Shown here one piece after another: positions 17,904 to 26,069 of a stretch of DNA of 64,000 nt. The first letter of the stretch is position 1. Every line of letters starts with the position of its first letter. Source of the DNA: Gemmataceae bacterium (GTDB lineage Bacteria > Planctomycetota > Planctomycetia > Gemmatales > Gemmataceae); NCBI GenBank assembly GCA_022842245.1, contig JALHPZ010000014.1, forward strand, positions 78,191 through 142,190. The letters are read 5' to 3'. Position numbers and translations under genes: made by a program. The notes beneath the pieces were generated by a model. The model was not told the origin of the DNA, made no database searches, and saw only the letters and a program-made list of their open reading frames with translations.

Positions 17904-18989
17904 ATGACGGTGTTTGAAAATGACGGTAGCAGGATCGCGGTCCAGACAACGGAGGGCCGGATTCGGTCGGTGGCGTGGAACGGCGCCGTCGCGATCCGCC
18001 CCGAGTCGCGACGGGACACCGTGCTCGCGGAAATGGCGGAGGCGATCACGGGGCTGCCCGTGGACACGGAACCGGCGGCGATCGCGGCTCGACTCCGCGC
18101 GGCGATCCCTTTCGGTGTGGAACTGACCGACACGACGACGCAGAACCTGGCGAACGCGATCCACGCCGTGCTCGGCTCGCCGACACCAACGATTCGCATC
18201 GGTAGTTTCACGCCCGAGACGATCGACGAACTGACACGGCTCTGGCGCGGGTACGATTGGCGCGTGATTCCGGAAGAGCCACTCCCTGCCGCGATCAATA
18301 TCGCATTCGATGAAATCTTGAGCGAGGCGGACCGGCCCAGCGTGCGATTCTGGAACTGGTCCGAACCGGCGGTCGTCATCGGACGCTGCCAGTCGATCGC
18401 GAACGAGGTGGATCGCGAAGCGATGGCGGCTCGGGGCATCGCGCTCGTGCGGCGATCGTCGGGCGGCGGGGCGATGTTCGTGCAGCCGCACGGTACGATC
18501 ACATGGTCGATGGTACTGCCGGAGGAGGCCGTGGCAGGGCTGACGATCCGCCAGAGCTACGAAGTGTGCGACGCGTGGGCGATCCGGTGCCTGCGGGAAC
18601 TCGGCGCGGATGCACATCACGTGCCGGTGAACGACATCGCCTGTGCCGAGGGCAAGATCGCCGGCGCAGCGCAGGCGCGGCGGAAGGGCCGCGTGCTGCA
18701 CCACACGACGCTGGCGTACGACCTGCGCATGGACGAACTGGCCGCGGTGCTGCGCATCGGCCGGGAGCGCCCGGCGGGGCACGCGGTCGCGTCGGCGGCG
18801 AAAATCGTCGCACCGCTCCGGGCGCAACTCGCCCTCCCCCGTTCGGCGGTCGTAGAATCTCTTTTCCAATCCTTTCACAAACAGTTCGACGGTCGGATCG
18901 AACCGTTGACCGGGTCGGAACTCTCCCGGGCCGCCGAATTATCGCGGTCAAAATACGCCGATCCGGTCTGGACGGAATCGTTCGCCTGA
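17904..18989 (+). CDS. Lipoate-protein ligase A-type enzyme with accessory domain at the N-terminus
   Basis: 361 residues. Residues ~125-361 form a BPL/LplA/LipB catalytic domain: AINIAFDEIL, NWSEPAVVIGRCQSI, VRRSSGGGAMF (the lipoyl-adenylate loop), VNDIACAEGKIAGAAQARRKG (catalytic Lys in GKIAG) and a late helical tail. Residues ~1-95 (GSRIAVQTTEGRIRSVAWNG...RRDTVLAEMAEAITGLP...GVELTDTTTQNLANAI) look like the LplA accessory (C-terminal/LplB) domain, here placed before the catalytic domain. The enzyme would attach lipoate or octanoate to E2 and GcvH proteins. ATG 17904 has an AGCGGAG ribosome site. Relationship to LipM-type transferases is an alternative. Confidence 0.82.
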   Translation: MTVFENDGSRIAVQTTEGRIRSVAWNGAVAIRPESRRDTVLAEMAEAITGLPVDTEPAAIAARLRAAIPFGVELTDTTTQNLANAIHAVLGSPTPTIRIGSFTPETIDELTRLWRGYDWRVIPEEPLPAAINIAFDEILSEADRPSVRFWNWSEPAVVIGRCQSIANEVDREAMAARGIALVRRSSGGGAMFVQPHGTITWSMVLPEEAVAGLTIRQSYEVCDAWAIRCLRELGADAHHVPVNDIACAEGKIAGAAQARRKGRVLHHTTLAYDLRMDELAAVLRIGRERPAGHAVASAAKIVAPLRAQLALPRSAVVESLFQSFHKQFDGRIEPLTGSELSRAAELSRSKYADPVWTESFA

Positions 18990-19088
18990 CGGTACCATCG
19001 TGATTCCTCTCGATTCCTCCCGTTTCGCCCAGCCGGATGCCGGTAAAATTCCAGTGAGTGGATACTCCCGCAACCCGAGGCGTACGCC

Positions 19089-20189
19089 GTGGGCCAGAAA
19101 ATCGAACAAGACCTGCAGCGGTTCCGCAAGATCGTGCGCGGCAAGGTGAAGTCGAACCTGTCGAAGTACATCAGCCGCGGCGAGATGATCGGCAAGAAGG
19201 GGAACGACCTCGTATCGATCCCCATCCCGTCGATCAACACCCCGCAGTTCCGCTACGGGAACAAAGGCTCCGGCGGCGTGGGTGTTGGCGAGGGCCAGCC
19301 CGGCCAACCGCTCACGCAACCCTCCGAGGATGGCGACCCGCAAGCCGGCGACCAGCCCGGCGGCCACATTCTCGAAGTCGACCTGACGATGGAGGAACTG
19401 GCGGACATCCTCGGCGAGGAGCTGGCGCTGCCACGCATCGAGCCGAAGGGGAAGAAGAACGTCGTCACGGAGAAGGACAAGTATTCGTCCATCCGCAACG
19501 TCGGTCCCGAGAGTCTGCGCCACTTCAAGCGCACCTACAAGCGCGCCCTGAAGCGGCAGATCTCGACCGGGACGTACAACCCGGTCGATCCGCTGGTCGT
19601 GCCGATCCGCGAGGACAAGCAATACCGCAGTTGGAAGGAAGTACAGAAGCCCGACGCCGTCGCCTGCGTCATCTACATGATGGACGTGTCCGGCAGTATG
19701 ACCGACGAGCAGAAAGAGATCGTGCGCATCGAATCGTTCTGGATCGACACCTGGATCAAGCGGCACTATCAGGGCGTGGAGACGGTCTACATCGTCCACG
19801 ACGCCCAGGCGCACGAGGTCGACGAGCACACCTTCTACCACACGCGCGAGTCCGGCGGCACGAAGATCAGCACCGCCTACGAGCTGGCGAACAAGATCAT
19901 GGACGCGCGCTTTCCCGCAAGCGAGTGGAACGTCTACGCCTTCCACTTCAGCGATGGCGACAACTGGGGCGACGACAACGCCAAATGCCTGACGTTGCTC
20001 AAGGAAACCATGCTGCCGAAGCTGAACCTCTTCGGCTACGGCCAGGTGGAATCGCCCTACGGCAGCGGCGAGTTCTTCGACCACGTCAGCGAATTGCTGG
20101 ACGAGCACGACAATGTCGTGGCGACGAAGGTGCCGGACCGCGACGCGATCCTCGGCAGCATCAAGGAATTCCTGAAGACAGGGCGCTAA
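19089..20189 (+). CDS. DUF444/YeaH family VWA-like protein
   Basis: 366 residues from GTG 19089 (MGQKIEQDLQRFRKIVRGKV). It shows the family's marks: SRGEMIGKKGNDLVSIPIPSIN, a Gly/Pro-rich linker (GGVGVGEGQPGQP), the VWA MIDAS-like MMDVSGSMTDEQKE, and HTFYHTRESGGTKIS. In Escherichia coli the homologue YeaH works with the PrkA kinase YeaG and the SpoVR protein YcgB in stationary-phase and nitrogen-stress adaptation. Here SpoVR follows by 16 bp. PrkA is not adjacent: upstream lies the lipoate ligase, so it must be elsewhere or missing. Confidence 0.93.
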   Translation: MGQKIEQDLQRFRKIVRGKVKSNLSKYISRGEMIGKKGNDLVSIPIPSINTPQFRYGNKGSGGVGVGEGQPGQPLTQPSEDGDPQAGDQPGGHILEVDLTMEELADILGEELALPRIEPKGKKNVVTEKDKYSSIRNVGPESLRHFKRTYKRALKRQISTGTYNPVDPLVVPIREDKQYRSWKEVQKPDAVACVIYMMDVSGSMTDEQKEIVRIESFWIDTWIKRHYQGVETVYIVHDAQAHEVDEHTFYHTRESGGTKISTAYELANKIMDARFPASEWNVYAFHFSDGDNWGDDNAKCLTLLKETMLPKLNLFGYGQVESPYGSGEFFDHVSELLDEHDNVVATKVPDRDAILGSIKEFLKTGR

Positions 20190-20205
20190 AACGCAGGAGG
20201 GATTC

Positions 20206-21771
20206 ATGACCCAACTCGGCTTCTACAACACCAACCTCCCGCCGCACCTCCGCGTCCTCAAAGATGAAATTGAAGGCTACGCCCGCGGCTACGGACTCGA
20301 TTTCTACGAAACCATCTTCGAAGTCGTCGACGCCGACGACCTGAACGAAATCGCGGCCTACGGCGGGTTCCCCACGCGCTACCCGCACTGGTCCTTCGGC
20401 ATGCAGTACGAAGAGCTGTCCAAGAGCTACTCCTACGGCCTGTCGAAGATCTACGAAATGGTCATCAACAACGACCCCTGCTACGCGTACCTCATGCGCT
20501 GCAACCACGTCGTCGACCAGAAACTCGTGATGGCGCACGTCTACGGACACTGCGACTTCTTCAAGAACAACGCCTACTTCGCCCACACCACCCGGAAGAT
20601 GATGGACGAGATCGCCAACCACGGCAACCGCCTGCGCCGCTACGCCGAGCGATTCGGCGAAGACGAGGTCGAGGCGTTCCTCGACAAGTGCATGTCCATC
20701 GACGACCTCATCGACATCCATTCCGTCGCCATCAAGCGCCGCGACGACCCGCACGCCCACGCGGCCGGCGGCGATGAAGTGGAGGACGACGACGACAAGC
20801 CGGTCCGCTTCAAGACCAAGGAATACCTCGCGGATTTCATGAACCCGCCGGACCAGTACCGCGCGGCCGAGGAGGAGAAACGCCGCGCCAAGGCGCGCCA
20901 GGCACCGATGCACTTCCCCGAACGGCCCGAGAAGGACGTGCTGCTCTTCCTGATCGAACACGCCCCCCTCAAGAACTGGCAGCGGGACGTGCTCTCGATC
21001 ATCCGCGACGAGGCGTACTACTTCTACCCCCAGGCCCAAACCAAGATCATCAACGAAGGCTGGGCCAGCTTCTGGCATTCCACCATCATGACCCAGAAGG
21101 TGCTCCAGCCCTCCGAAGTCATCGACTACGCCGACCACCACTCCGGCACGATGGCCACGAGCGGCAAGCGGTTGAACCCCTACAAGCTCGGTATCGAGTT
21201 GCTGCGCGACATCGAACGCCGATGGAACATGGGCCAGTTCGGCGCCGAATGGGAAAACTGCGACGACCACGAGAAGAAGCGGAACTGGAACACGAACGCC
21301 GGCCTCGGCCGCGAGAAGATCTTCGAAGTCCGCAAGATCCACAACGACATCACGTTCATCGACACCTTCCTGACGCCGGAATTCTGCGTCGAAAACAAAT
21401 TGTTCTCGTTCAACTACCAGAATCAGTCGAAGAACTACGTGGTGGAGAGCCGCGAATTCGACAAGGTGAAGCAGCGCCTGCTGTTCAGCCTGACGAACTT
21501 CGGCAAGCCCTGGATCCACGTCCTGAACGGGAACCACGCGAACCGGGGCGAATTGTTGCTCAAGCACGGGTATAATGGAGTGGAACTTAAGGTGCCCGAA
21601 GCCCGCGACGTGTTGGCGAACATTCAGTACATCTGGGGCCGACCGGTCCACTTGGAAACCGTGATCGACGACAAACCGGCGCTCCTGAGTTTCGACGGAA
21701 CGGAACATTCCCACCAGATCATCGGAGGCGATCATGACACTCGCGGAAAAACTCCTGCTCGAACTCAATGA
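20206..21771 (+). CDS. SpoVR family protein
   Basis: 521 residues with a ribosome site (GCAGGAGG) before ATG 20206. Typical SpoVR features: GLDFYETIFEVVDADDLNEIAAYGGFPTRYPHWSFGMQYE, YLMRCNHVVDQKLVMAHVYGHCDFF, NEGWASFWH and the C-terminal QSKNYVVESREFDKVKQRLL. First described in Bacillus spore cortex formation, the family is widespread in non-sporulating bacteria and occurs with DUF444 and PrkA. The His-rich HVYGHCDFFKNN and NEGWASFWH motifs suggest a metal site. Its 3' end overlaps the next gene by 38 bp in another frame. Confidence 0.95.
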   Translation: MTQLGFYNTNLPPHLRVLKDEIEGYARGYGLDFYETIFEVVDADDLNEIAAYGGFPTRYPHWSFGMQYEELSKSYSYGLSKIYEMVINNDPCYAYLMRCNHVVDQKLVMAHVYGHCDFFKNNAYFAHTTRKMMDEIANHGNRLRRYAERFGEDEVEAFLDKCMSIDDLIDIHSVAIKRRDDPHAHAAGGDEVEDDDDKPVRFKTKEYLADFMNPPDQYRAAEEEKRRAKARQAPMHFPERPEKDVLLFLIEHAPLKNWQRDVLSIIRDEAYYFYPQAQTKIINEGWASFWHSTIMTQKVLQPSEVIDYADHHSGTMATSGKRLNPYKLGIELLRDIERRWNMGQFGAEWENCDDHEKKRNWNTNAGLGREKIFEVRKIHNDITFIDTFLTPEFCVENKLFSFNYQNQSKNYVVESREFDKVKQRLLFSLTNFGKPWIHVLNGNHANRGELLLKHGYNGVELKVPEARDVLANIQYIWGRPVHLETVIDDKPALLSFDGTEHSHQIIGGDHDTRGKTPARTQ

Positions 21772-22195
21772 CTGGCGGCCCGCCGGCCGGGACACGCTCG
21801 CGATCGAGCATGCCGGATCGGTCGCCACGATCACCGCCGATCGGAACAACGAACTCGGCACGCTGGCGTGGGAGATCGCGCTCGAACGGCCCGCCCCCGA
21901 CGGCGCGACGCTGCGCGGCTGGGCCGAGTCGATCGCGGCTCGATCGTCCGGCCTTCTGGAACGGCTGCGGATGCTCGAAGTCGACGACGGCCGAAGCGAA
22001 GCGATCCTGCGCAGCGACCGGCCGACGGAAAAGGCCGAATCGCTGGCGTATTACGAAGTCCGGCTGTTCGGCACGTCGCGGGCAACCGTACACCGCTACC
22101 GCGCCGACCGCGCGGGCGGAGGCAAGCGGGAACAAGTCGCCTTCGCCCTCACCCACGAAGTGCTGGCGAAGCTGATTGACGACATCGCCGCCTGA
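21734..22195 (+). CDS. Unknown protein overlapping and following SpoVR (153 aa)
   Basis: 153 residues starting MTLAEKLLLELNDWRPAGRD. No family recognised. The predicted fold is alternating strand and helix: HAGSVATITADRNNELGTLAWEIALER, a helix AESIAARSSGLLERLRMLEVDDG, then YYEVRLFGTSRATVHRYRADR and a final helix EVLAKLIDDIAA. The 38-bp overlap with spoVR implies translational coupling and a role linked to the DUF444-SpoVR pair. A clear ribosome site GGAGGCG lies just before ATG 21734, inside spoVR. The gene ends 1 bp before the convergent purH stop. Confidence 0.75.
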   Translation: MTLAEKLLLELNDWRPAGRDTLAIEHAGSVATITADRNNELGTLAWEIALERPAPDGATLRGWAESIAARSSGLLERLRMLEVDDGRSEAILRSDRPTEKAESLAYYEVRLFGTSRATVHRYRADRAGGGKREQVAFALTHEVLAKLIDDIAA

Positions 22196-22196
22196 A

Positions 22197-23819
22197 TCAA
22201 TGCCGGAAGTGCCGGACGCCGGTGAACAGCATCGCGATGCCGTGCTTGTCGCACGCAGCGATGCTGTCGGCGTCCTTGACAGACCCGCCCGGTTGCACGA
22301 TCGCCGTCACGCCGGCGGCAGCCGCCAGTTCCACGTTGTCCGGGAACGGGAAGAACGCGTCCGACGCCAGCACGCTTCCCTTCGCCCGATCGCCCGCCTT
22401 TTTCACGGCAATGTCCACCGACACCACCCGCGACATCTGCCCGGCCCCGACGCCGACGATCTGCGTGCCGTGACCCAGCACAATGGCGTTCGACTTCACG
22501 TGCTTGCAGACGAACCAGGCGAAGTGCAACGCCATGAACTCGTCCTCCGTCGGCTTCCGCTTCGTCACGACCTTCCATGCGTCCGGCGTGTCGGCCCCGA
22601 CGTCGCGTGTTTGCACCAGCAGGCCCCCATCGACGCGCCGATAGTCCAATCCCTCGGGGAATCCCGCAAGCGGTCCGGTTTTCAGAAGGCGGACGTTCTC
22701 TTTCCACTTCTTGAGCGCGTCGAGGGCGTGCGGCTCATAGTCCGGCGCGATGACGCACTCGACGAACCGCTTCGCCTTCGGGTCCATGATCGCCGAGGCG
22801 GTATCGGCGTCGACGGGGTGGTTGAAGGCGAGGATGCCGCCGAACGCGGAGAGCGCGTCGCCGTCCCACGCCTTCTGGAATGCCTCGGCGAGTGTCGGCG
22901 CCGTGGCCGCGCCGCAGGGGTTGTTGTGCTTCACGACAATCGCCGTCGGCCCGGCGAACTCGCGAGCGAGGTTCAACGCCGAGTCGAGGTCGAGGATGTT
23001 GTTGTAACTCAGTTCCTTGCCGTGGAGTTGCTCGGCCGTGGCGACGCAGGGGCGGTCGATGTCGAGGTCCTTGTAAAACGCCGCCTGCTGGTGCGGGTTT
23101 TCGCCGTAGCGCAGCTTCTGCACGAGATTGAACGGCGGATCGAATTCCTCTTCCCATTCCTCGGCCCCGGCTTCGTCCTCCATCTCGACCAATAGTTCTT
23201 TGAGTTCCTCGTCCCCTTCCGAGAGGAAGTATTCTTCGATCGCCTCGTCGTACTGGCGGATGAGCTGGAAGGCGATGGACGCCATCTCCTTGCGGAAGCC
23301 ACGCGACGACTGCCCGGCATTCGTCGCGAGTTCGTCGATCAGTTCGGAATAGAGGCTCGGATCGGACAGGATGACGACGGCGTCGAAGTTCTTCGCCGCC
23401 GCGCGGACCATGCACGGGCCGCCGATGTCGATGTTCTCGATCGCCTCCGCTTCCGTGACGCCAGGCTTCGCGACGGTCTTTTCGAACGGATAGAGATTGC
23501 AGACGACGAGGTCGATTTCCGCCAGCTTGTGTTCGGCGAGCGTGGCCATGTGCTCCGGTTTGCTGCGCTTCGCCAGCAGGCCGGCGAAGACAGCCGGGTG
23601 CAGCGTCTTCACGCGGCCGTCGAGGATTTCGGGGAAACCCGTCAGTTCGGCCACGTCCTTCACCGGCAACCCGGCGTCGGCGAGCGCCGCCTTCGTGCCG
23701 CCGGTGGCGATCAGTTCGACGCCATGCTTGGCGTGCAGTTCGGTGGCGAATTCGACGAGGCCGGTCTTGTCGGAGACGGAGAACAGGGCACGACGGATCG
23801 GACGGAGGTCGGAAGACAT
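22197..23819 (-). CDS. purH: Bifunctional AICAR formyltransferase / IMP cyclohydrolase
   Basis: 540 residues; catalyses the last two steps of IMP synthesis. The N-terminal MGS-like IMP cyclohydrolase domain (~1-195) has ALFSVSDKTGLVEFA, ATGGTKAAL and DGRVKTLHPAVFAGLL. The C-terminal formyltransferase domain has LRYGENPHQQAAF, KHNNPCGAA (catalytic Lys-His) and SDAFFPFPDNVE. Between the domains, residues ~199-228 are an acidic stretch (SEGDEELKELLVEMEDEAGA) longer than usual. The gene stands alone and converges tail to tail with the SpoVR-linked gene. Confidence 0.97.
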   Translation of the reverse strand: MSSDLRPIRRALFSVSDKTGLVEFATELHAKHGVELIATGGTKAALADAGLPVKDVAELTGFPEILDGRVKTLHPAVFAGLLAKRSKPEHMATLAEHKLAEIDLVVCNLYPFEKTVAKPGVTEAEAIENIDIGGPCMVRAAAKNFDAVVILSDPSLYSELIDELATNAGQSSRGFRKEMASIAFQLIRQYDEAIEEYFLSEGDEELKELLVEMEDEAGAEEWEEEFDPPFNLVQKLRYGENPHQQAAFYKDLDIDRPCVATAEQLHGKELSYNNILDLDSALNLAREFAGPTAIVVKHNNPCGAATAPTLAEAFQKAWDGDALSAFGGILAFNHPVDADTASAIMDPKAKRFVECVIAPDYEPHALDALKKWKENVRLLKTGPLAGFPEGLDYRRVDGGLLVQTRDVGADTPDAWKVVTKRKPTEDEFMALHFAWFVCKHVKSNAIVLGHGTQIVGVGAGQMSRVVSVDIAVKKAGDRAKGSVLASDAFFPFPDNVELAAAAGVTAIVQPGGSVKDADSIAACDKHGIAMLFTGVRHFRH

Positions 23820-23901
23820 GCGGAAGAAACCACTTTAAGGATGCAGAAAGAGCCAAACGGAAATCTTAGGAAAGCAATCGATGAACGCACCGTCAACCGA
23901 A

Positions 23902-24372
23902 TCAATTTGCGACTGCCAGATACCAGCCATTGGTGAGGTTCGTGACACGATGCCAACGCGAAGCATCGATCGGACCGTTCGCCTTTATGATGTAATGGTT
24001 GTTGTCGAGTGGACCGGATGCGTACTCGAAGAGTAACCAATTCTCTTTCTTCCAGATCGAGATGCTCGAAATACCCAACCGCTGAAACTGGTCAGGGACG
24101 TCTTTCACGAACTTCACGAAGGGCGTCTCGTCTTCGCGGAATTCGACTTGGTCTTTCGCGACTTCATCCGCGTACTGTTCGAACGACGATCTGTTCCAGC
24201 TGAACCGTCGAACTTGCTCCGAGTGTGAAGGCAACGGAGAAAGATCGAAGGCCGATGAGAGGATCCAAAAAAAGAGCGTGTAGGCTGCCAACAGTCCGGC
24301 GACGAATATGCCGAAAATGACAAAGCCATTCCAGATAAACTTGCGAACATTCCTCGGGGACTTCGATTCCAT
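23902..24372 (-). CDS. Unknown membrane-anchored protein (156 aa)
   Basis: 156 residues: a short basic N-terminus, one membrane helix (~13-38, FVIFGIFVAGLLAAYTLFFWIL), then a ~115-residue soluble domain with no family I recognise (WKKENWLLFEYASGPLDNNHYII). The topology suggests the soluble part is outside the cytoplasm. Base composition is visibly lower in GC than neighbouring genes, hinting at recent acquisition or relaxed selection. It starts 13 bp after the tilS stop on the same strand and may be read through from tilS. Confidence 0.6.
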   Translation of the reverse strand: MESKSPRNVRKFIWNGFVIFGIFVAGLLAAYTLFFWILSSAFDLSPLPSHSEQVRRFSWNRSSFEQYADEVAKDQVEFREDETPFVKFVKDVPDQFQRLGISSISIWKKENWLLFEYASGPLDNNHYIIKANGPIDASRWHRVTNLTNGWYLAVAN

Positions 24373-24385
24373 CGTGTGGCCCTTA

Positions 24386-25435
24386 TCAGATGGTTTTTAC
24401 GATTTGGACAATATTCCCGACCCCTCTCAAAGACACTTGTCCGGGGTAATCGCCTACCACGAGATTCGCGAGTCGATTCCAGTGGTCGAACGTCATCGCG
24501 TTCATTGGCCAGTTCTCGCGCCGCCAGACGAGCCTGAACAATTCCCGCACGAATAGCGGCGAAACGGTTTCCAGCGCGGCCTTATCGAAGATCAGCATCG
24601 CGCCCGCGCGCGGGCGCTCGGCGATGCTCAACAATCGCATCGCTTCCCCTTCGACGAAATCGAACGCCTCCGATGCCTGTTCCGCTAGCCGGCCGAGGAC
24701 GGAGACGATTTCGGGATTGAAGGATCGGAGCAACGGAAGGAGTTCCTGACGGATGCGGTTGCGGGTGAATCGCGGGTCGGCGTTCGAGGAGTCGATGCGG
24801 AAAGGCTGCCCGAGCGCGTGCAGGTATTCGAGCACGTCGTTCCGCGTGACGGCGAGCATCGGACGAACGACTCGCCCGTTTAGCCGAGAGGCGGAGTCTT
24901 CGGAGCCGAGCGCGGGACGCGAATTGATCGAATGACTCACTGTCATGTGAGGATGGCCCACCGCGCTCCGCTCCGAAGACTCCGCGTCGCGGCTAAACTT
25001 GATGGCCACTATCCCCCGCAGGCCCTGCAATCCGGTGCCACGAATCATTCGGTGCAGCACCGTCTCGGCCTGATCGTCGGCCGTGTGGCCCGTCGCGATC
25101 GTGCCCGTTGCCCCCGCGATCTCCTCCAGCCATTCGTAGCGCAACCGCCGGGCGGCGGCTTCGAGGTTCTCGTTCTGCGGAATCGCCAGCCGCGTGGAGT
25201 GAAACGGCACGTCAAGCGCCCGCGCCAGGTCGCTAACGAAAGCTTCATCGGCGTCCGATTCCGCGCCGCGCAGCTGATGATTCACATGGGCTACGACGAC
25301 ATCGCAGCCAGCCTCCCGCAGCGCCCGCAGGAGCGCGACGCTGTCGGCCCCGCCCGAGACGGCCGCGACGACCGGCCCGGCGATCCGGCGCTCCGAAACG
25401 AACGTTCGTACGGCTGCCACGAGCCGGTTCGCCAT
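24386..25435 (-). CDS. tilS: tRNA(Ile)-lysidine synthase carrying an in-frame palindromic insert
   Basis: 349 residues. The PP-loop ATPase motif SGGADS is at ~27-32, followed by HVNHQLRG, NLEAAARRLRYEWL and ATGHTADDQAETVLHRMIRGTGLQGLRGI, all diagnostic of TilS. The enzyme adds lysine to C34 of tRNA-Ile(CAU) so that it reads AUA. Between GLRGI (~142) and RVVRPML (~188), where other TilS proteins have a short linker, there are ~42 extra residues (FSRDAESSERSAVGHPHM...LGSEDSASRLNG) encoded by a 121-bp inverted-repeat element. The frame is kept and the RVVRPML and NRIRQELLPLL motifs follow normally, so the enzyme is probably active. Confidence 0.93.
   Translation of the reverse strand: MANRLVAAVRTFVSERRIAGPVVAAVSGGADSVALLRALREAGCDVVVAHVNHQLRGAESDADEAFVSDLARALDVPFHSTRLAIPQNENLEAAARRLRYEWLEEIAGATGTIATGHTADDQAETVLHRMIRGTGLQGLRGIVAIKFSRDAESSERSAVGHPHMTVSHSINSRPALGSEDSASRLNGRVVRPMLAVTRNDVLEYLHALGQPFRIDSSNADPRFTRNRIRQELLPLLRSFNPEIVSVLGRLAEQASEAFDFVEGEAMRLLSIAERPRAGAMLIFDKAALETVSPLFVRELFRLVWRRENWPMNAMTFDHWNRLANLVVGDYPGQVSLRGVGNIVQIVKTI
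24878..24998. repeat. Palindromic (inverted-repeat) element inserted in tilS
   Basis: Left arm 24878-24915 begins GTTTAGCCGAGAGGCGGAG and right arm 24961-24998 ends GACGCGG... read on the other strand as GTTTAGCCGCGACGCGGAG. The two 38-nt arms match at 35 of 38 positions and are separated by 45 nt. The element is open in the tilS frame and supplies residues ~146-186. A shorter related copy lies at 53478-53524. It resembles in-frame palindromic elements known from Rickettsia, but the sequence family here is different. Confidence 0.8.
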
Positions 25436-25530
25436 CGACGGAATCCGAAAGTGAAAAGAAATCGGGGCACTGGCGTATTATCATTCAAGATACCGAAACT
25501 CGGCTTGATTCCCCGACCCGCGAGGCTATC

Positions 25531-26052
25531 GTGCCCGACCGAGAACCGGATGCCGCGCCCGACGACCTGCCGCTCGCCCGGCCGGTGAACCGCCGGCCCG
25601 AGCGCGACGACGTGCCCGCCACCGTGCGCATCAGCAAGCTGGCGCGGGCGTTCCTCGGAATCCTCGCGCTCGGCTTCCTCGTCGTCTTCGGCATCGCGGC
25701 CTGGCTGCACCCGTACGACGAGACCGGCAAGCCCTACAGCATGGCGACGCACATGCAACTGGGCATGCCGCCGTGCAACATGGTGGTGCTCTACGGCAAG
25801 CCGTGCCCGTCCTGCGGCATGACCACGAGTTTTTCGCTCCTGGTTCACGGCGACGTGGGGAACTCGCTGAAGGCCAACTGGGTCGGCACCCTGATGGCCA
25901 TGTTCTGGATCGGGTTGATTCCGTGGGGCCTCTACGGCGCGCTCAAGGGGCGCGTGCCGTGGGTGAAGAATCTCGAAATCTTCCTGACCGTGTCCGTGGG
26001 CGTCACGCTCGCGCTCATGGTCCTGCGGTGGGGCTGGATACTCGTCTTCTGA
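25531..26052 (+). CDS. DUF2752 membrane protein
   Basis: 173 residues from GTG 25531. A ~45-residue polar, Arg/Pro-rich N-terminus is followed by three hydrophobic helices (~45-60, ~120-138 and ~148-172). The DUF2752 signature PCPSCGMTTSFSLLVHGD sits at ~91-108. The conserved CPSCGMT could bind metal or form a disulfide; the family's function is unknown. It starts 95 bp from tilS on the opposite strand and is followed 17 bp later by a lipoprotein gene, probably in one operon. Confidence 0.85.
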   Translation: MPDREPDAAPDDLPLARPVNRRPERDDVPATVRISKLARAFLGILALGFLVVFGIAAWLHPYDETGKPYSMATHMQLGMPPCNMVVLYGKPCPSCGMTTSFSLLVHGDVGNSLKANWVGTLMAMFWIGLIPWGLYGALKGRVPWVKNLEIFLTVSVGVTLALMVLRWGWILVF

Positions 26053-26069
26053 CCTTGGGGGGTTCACGG

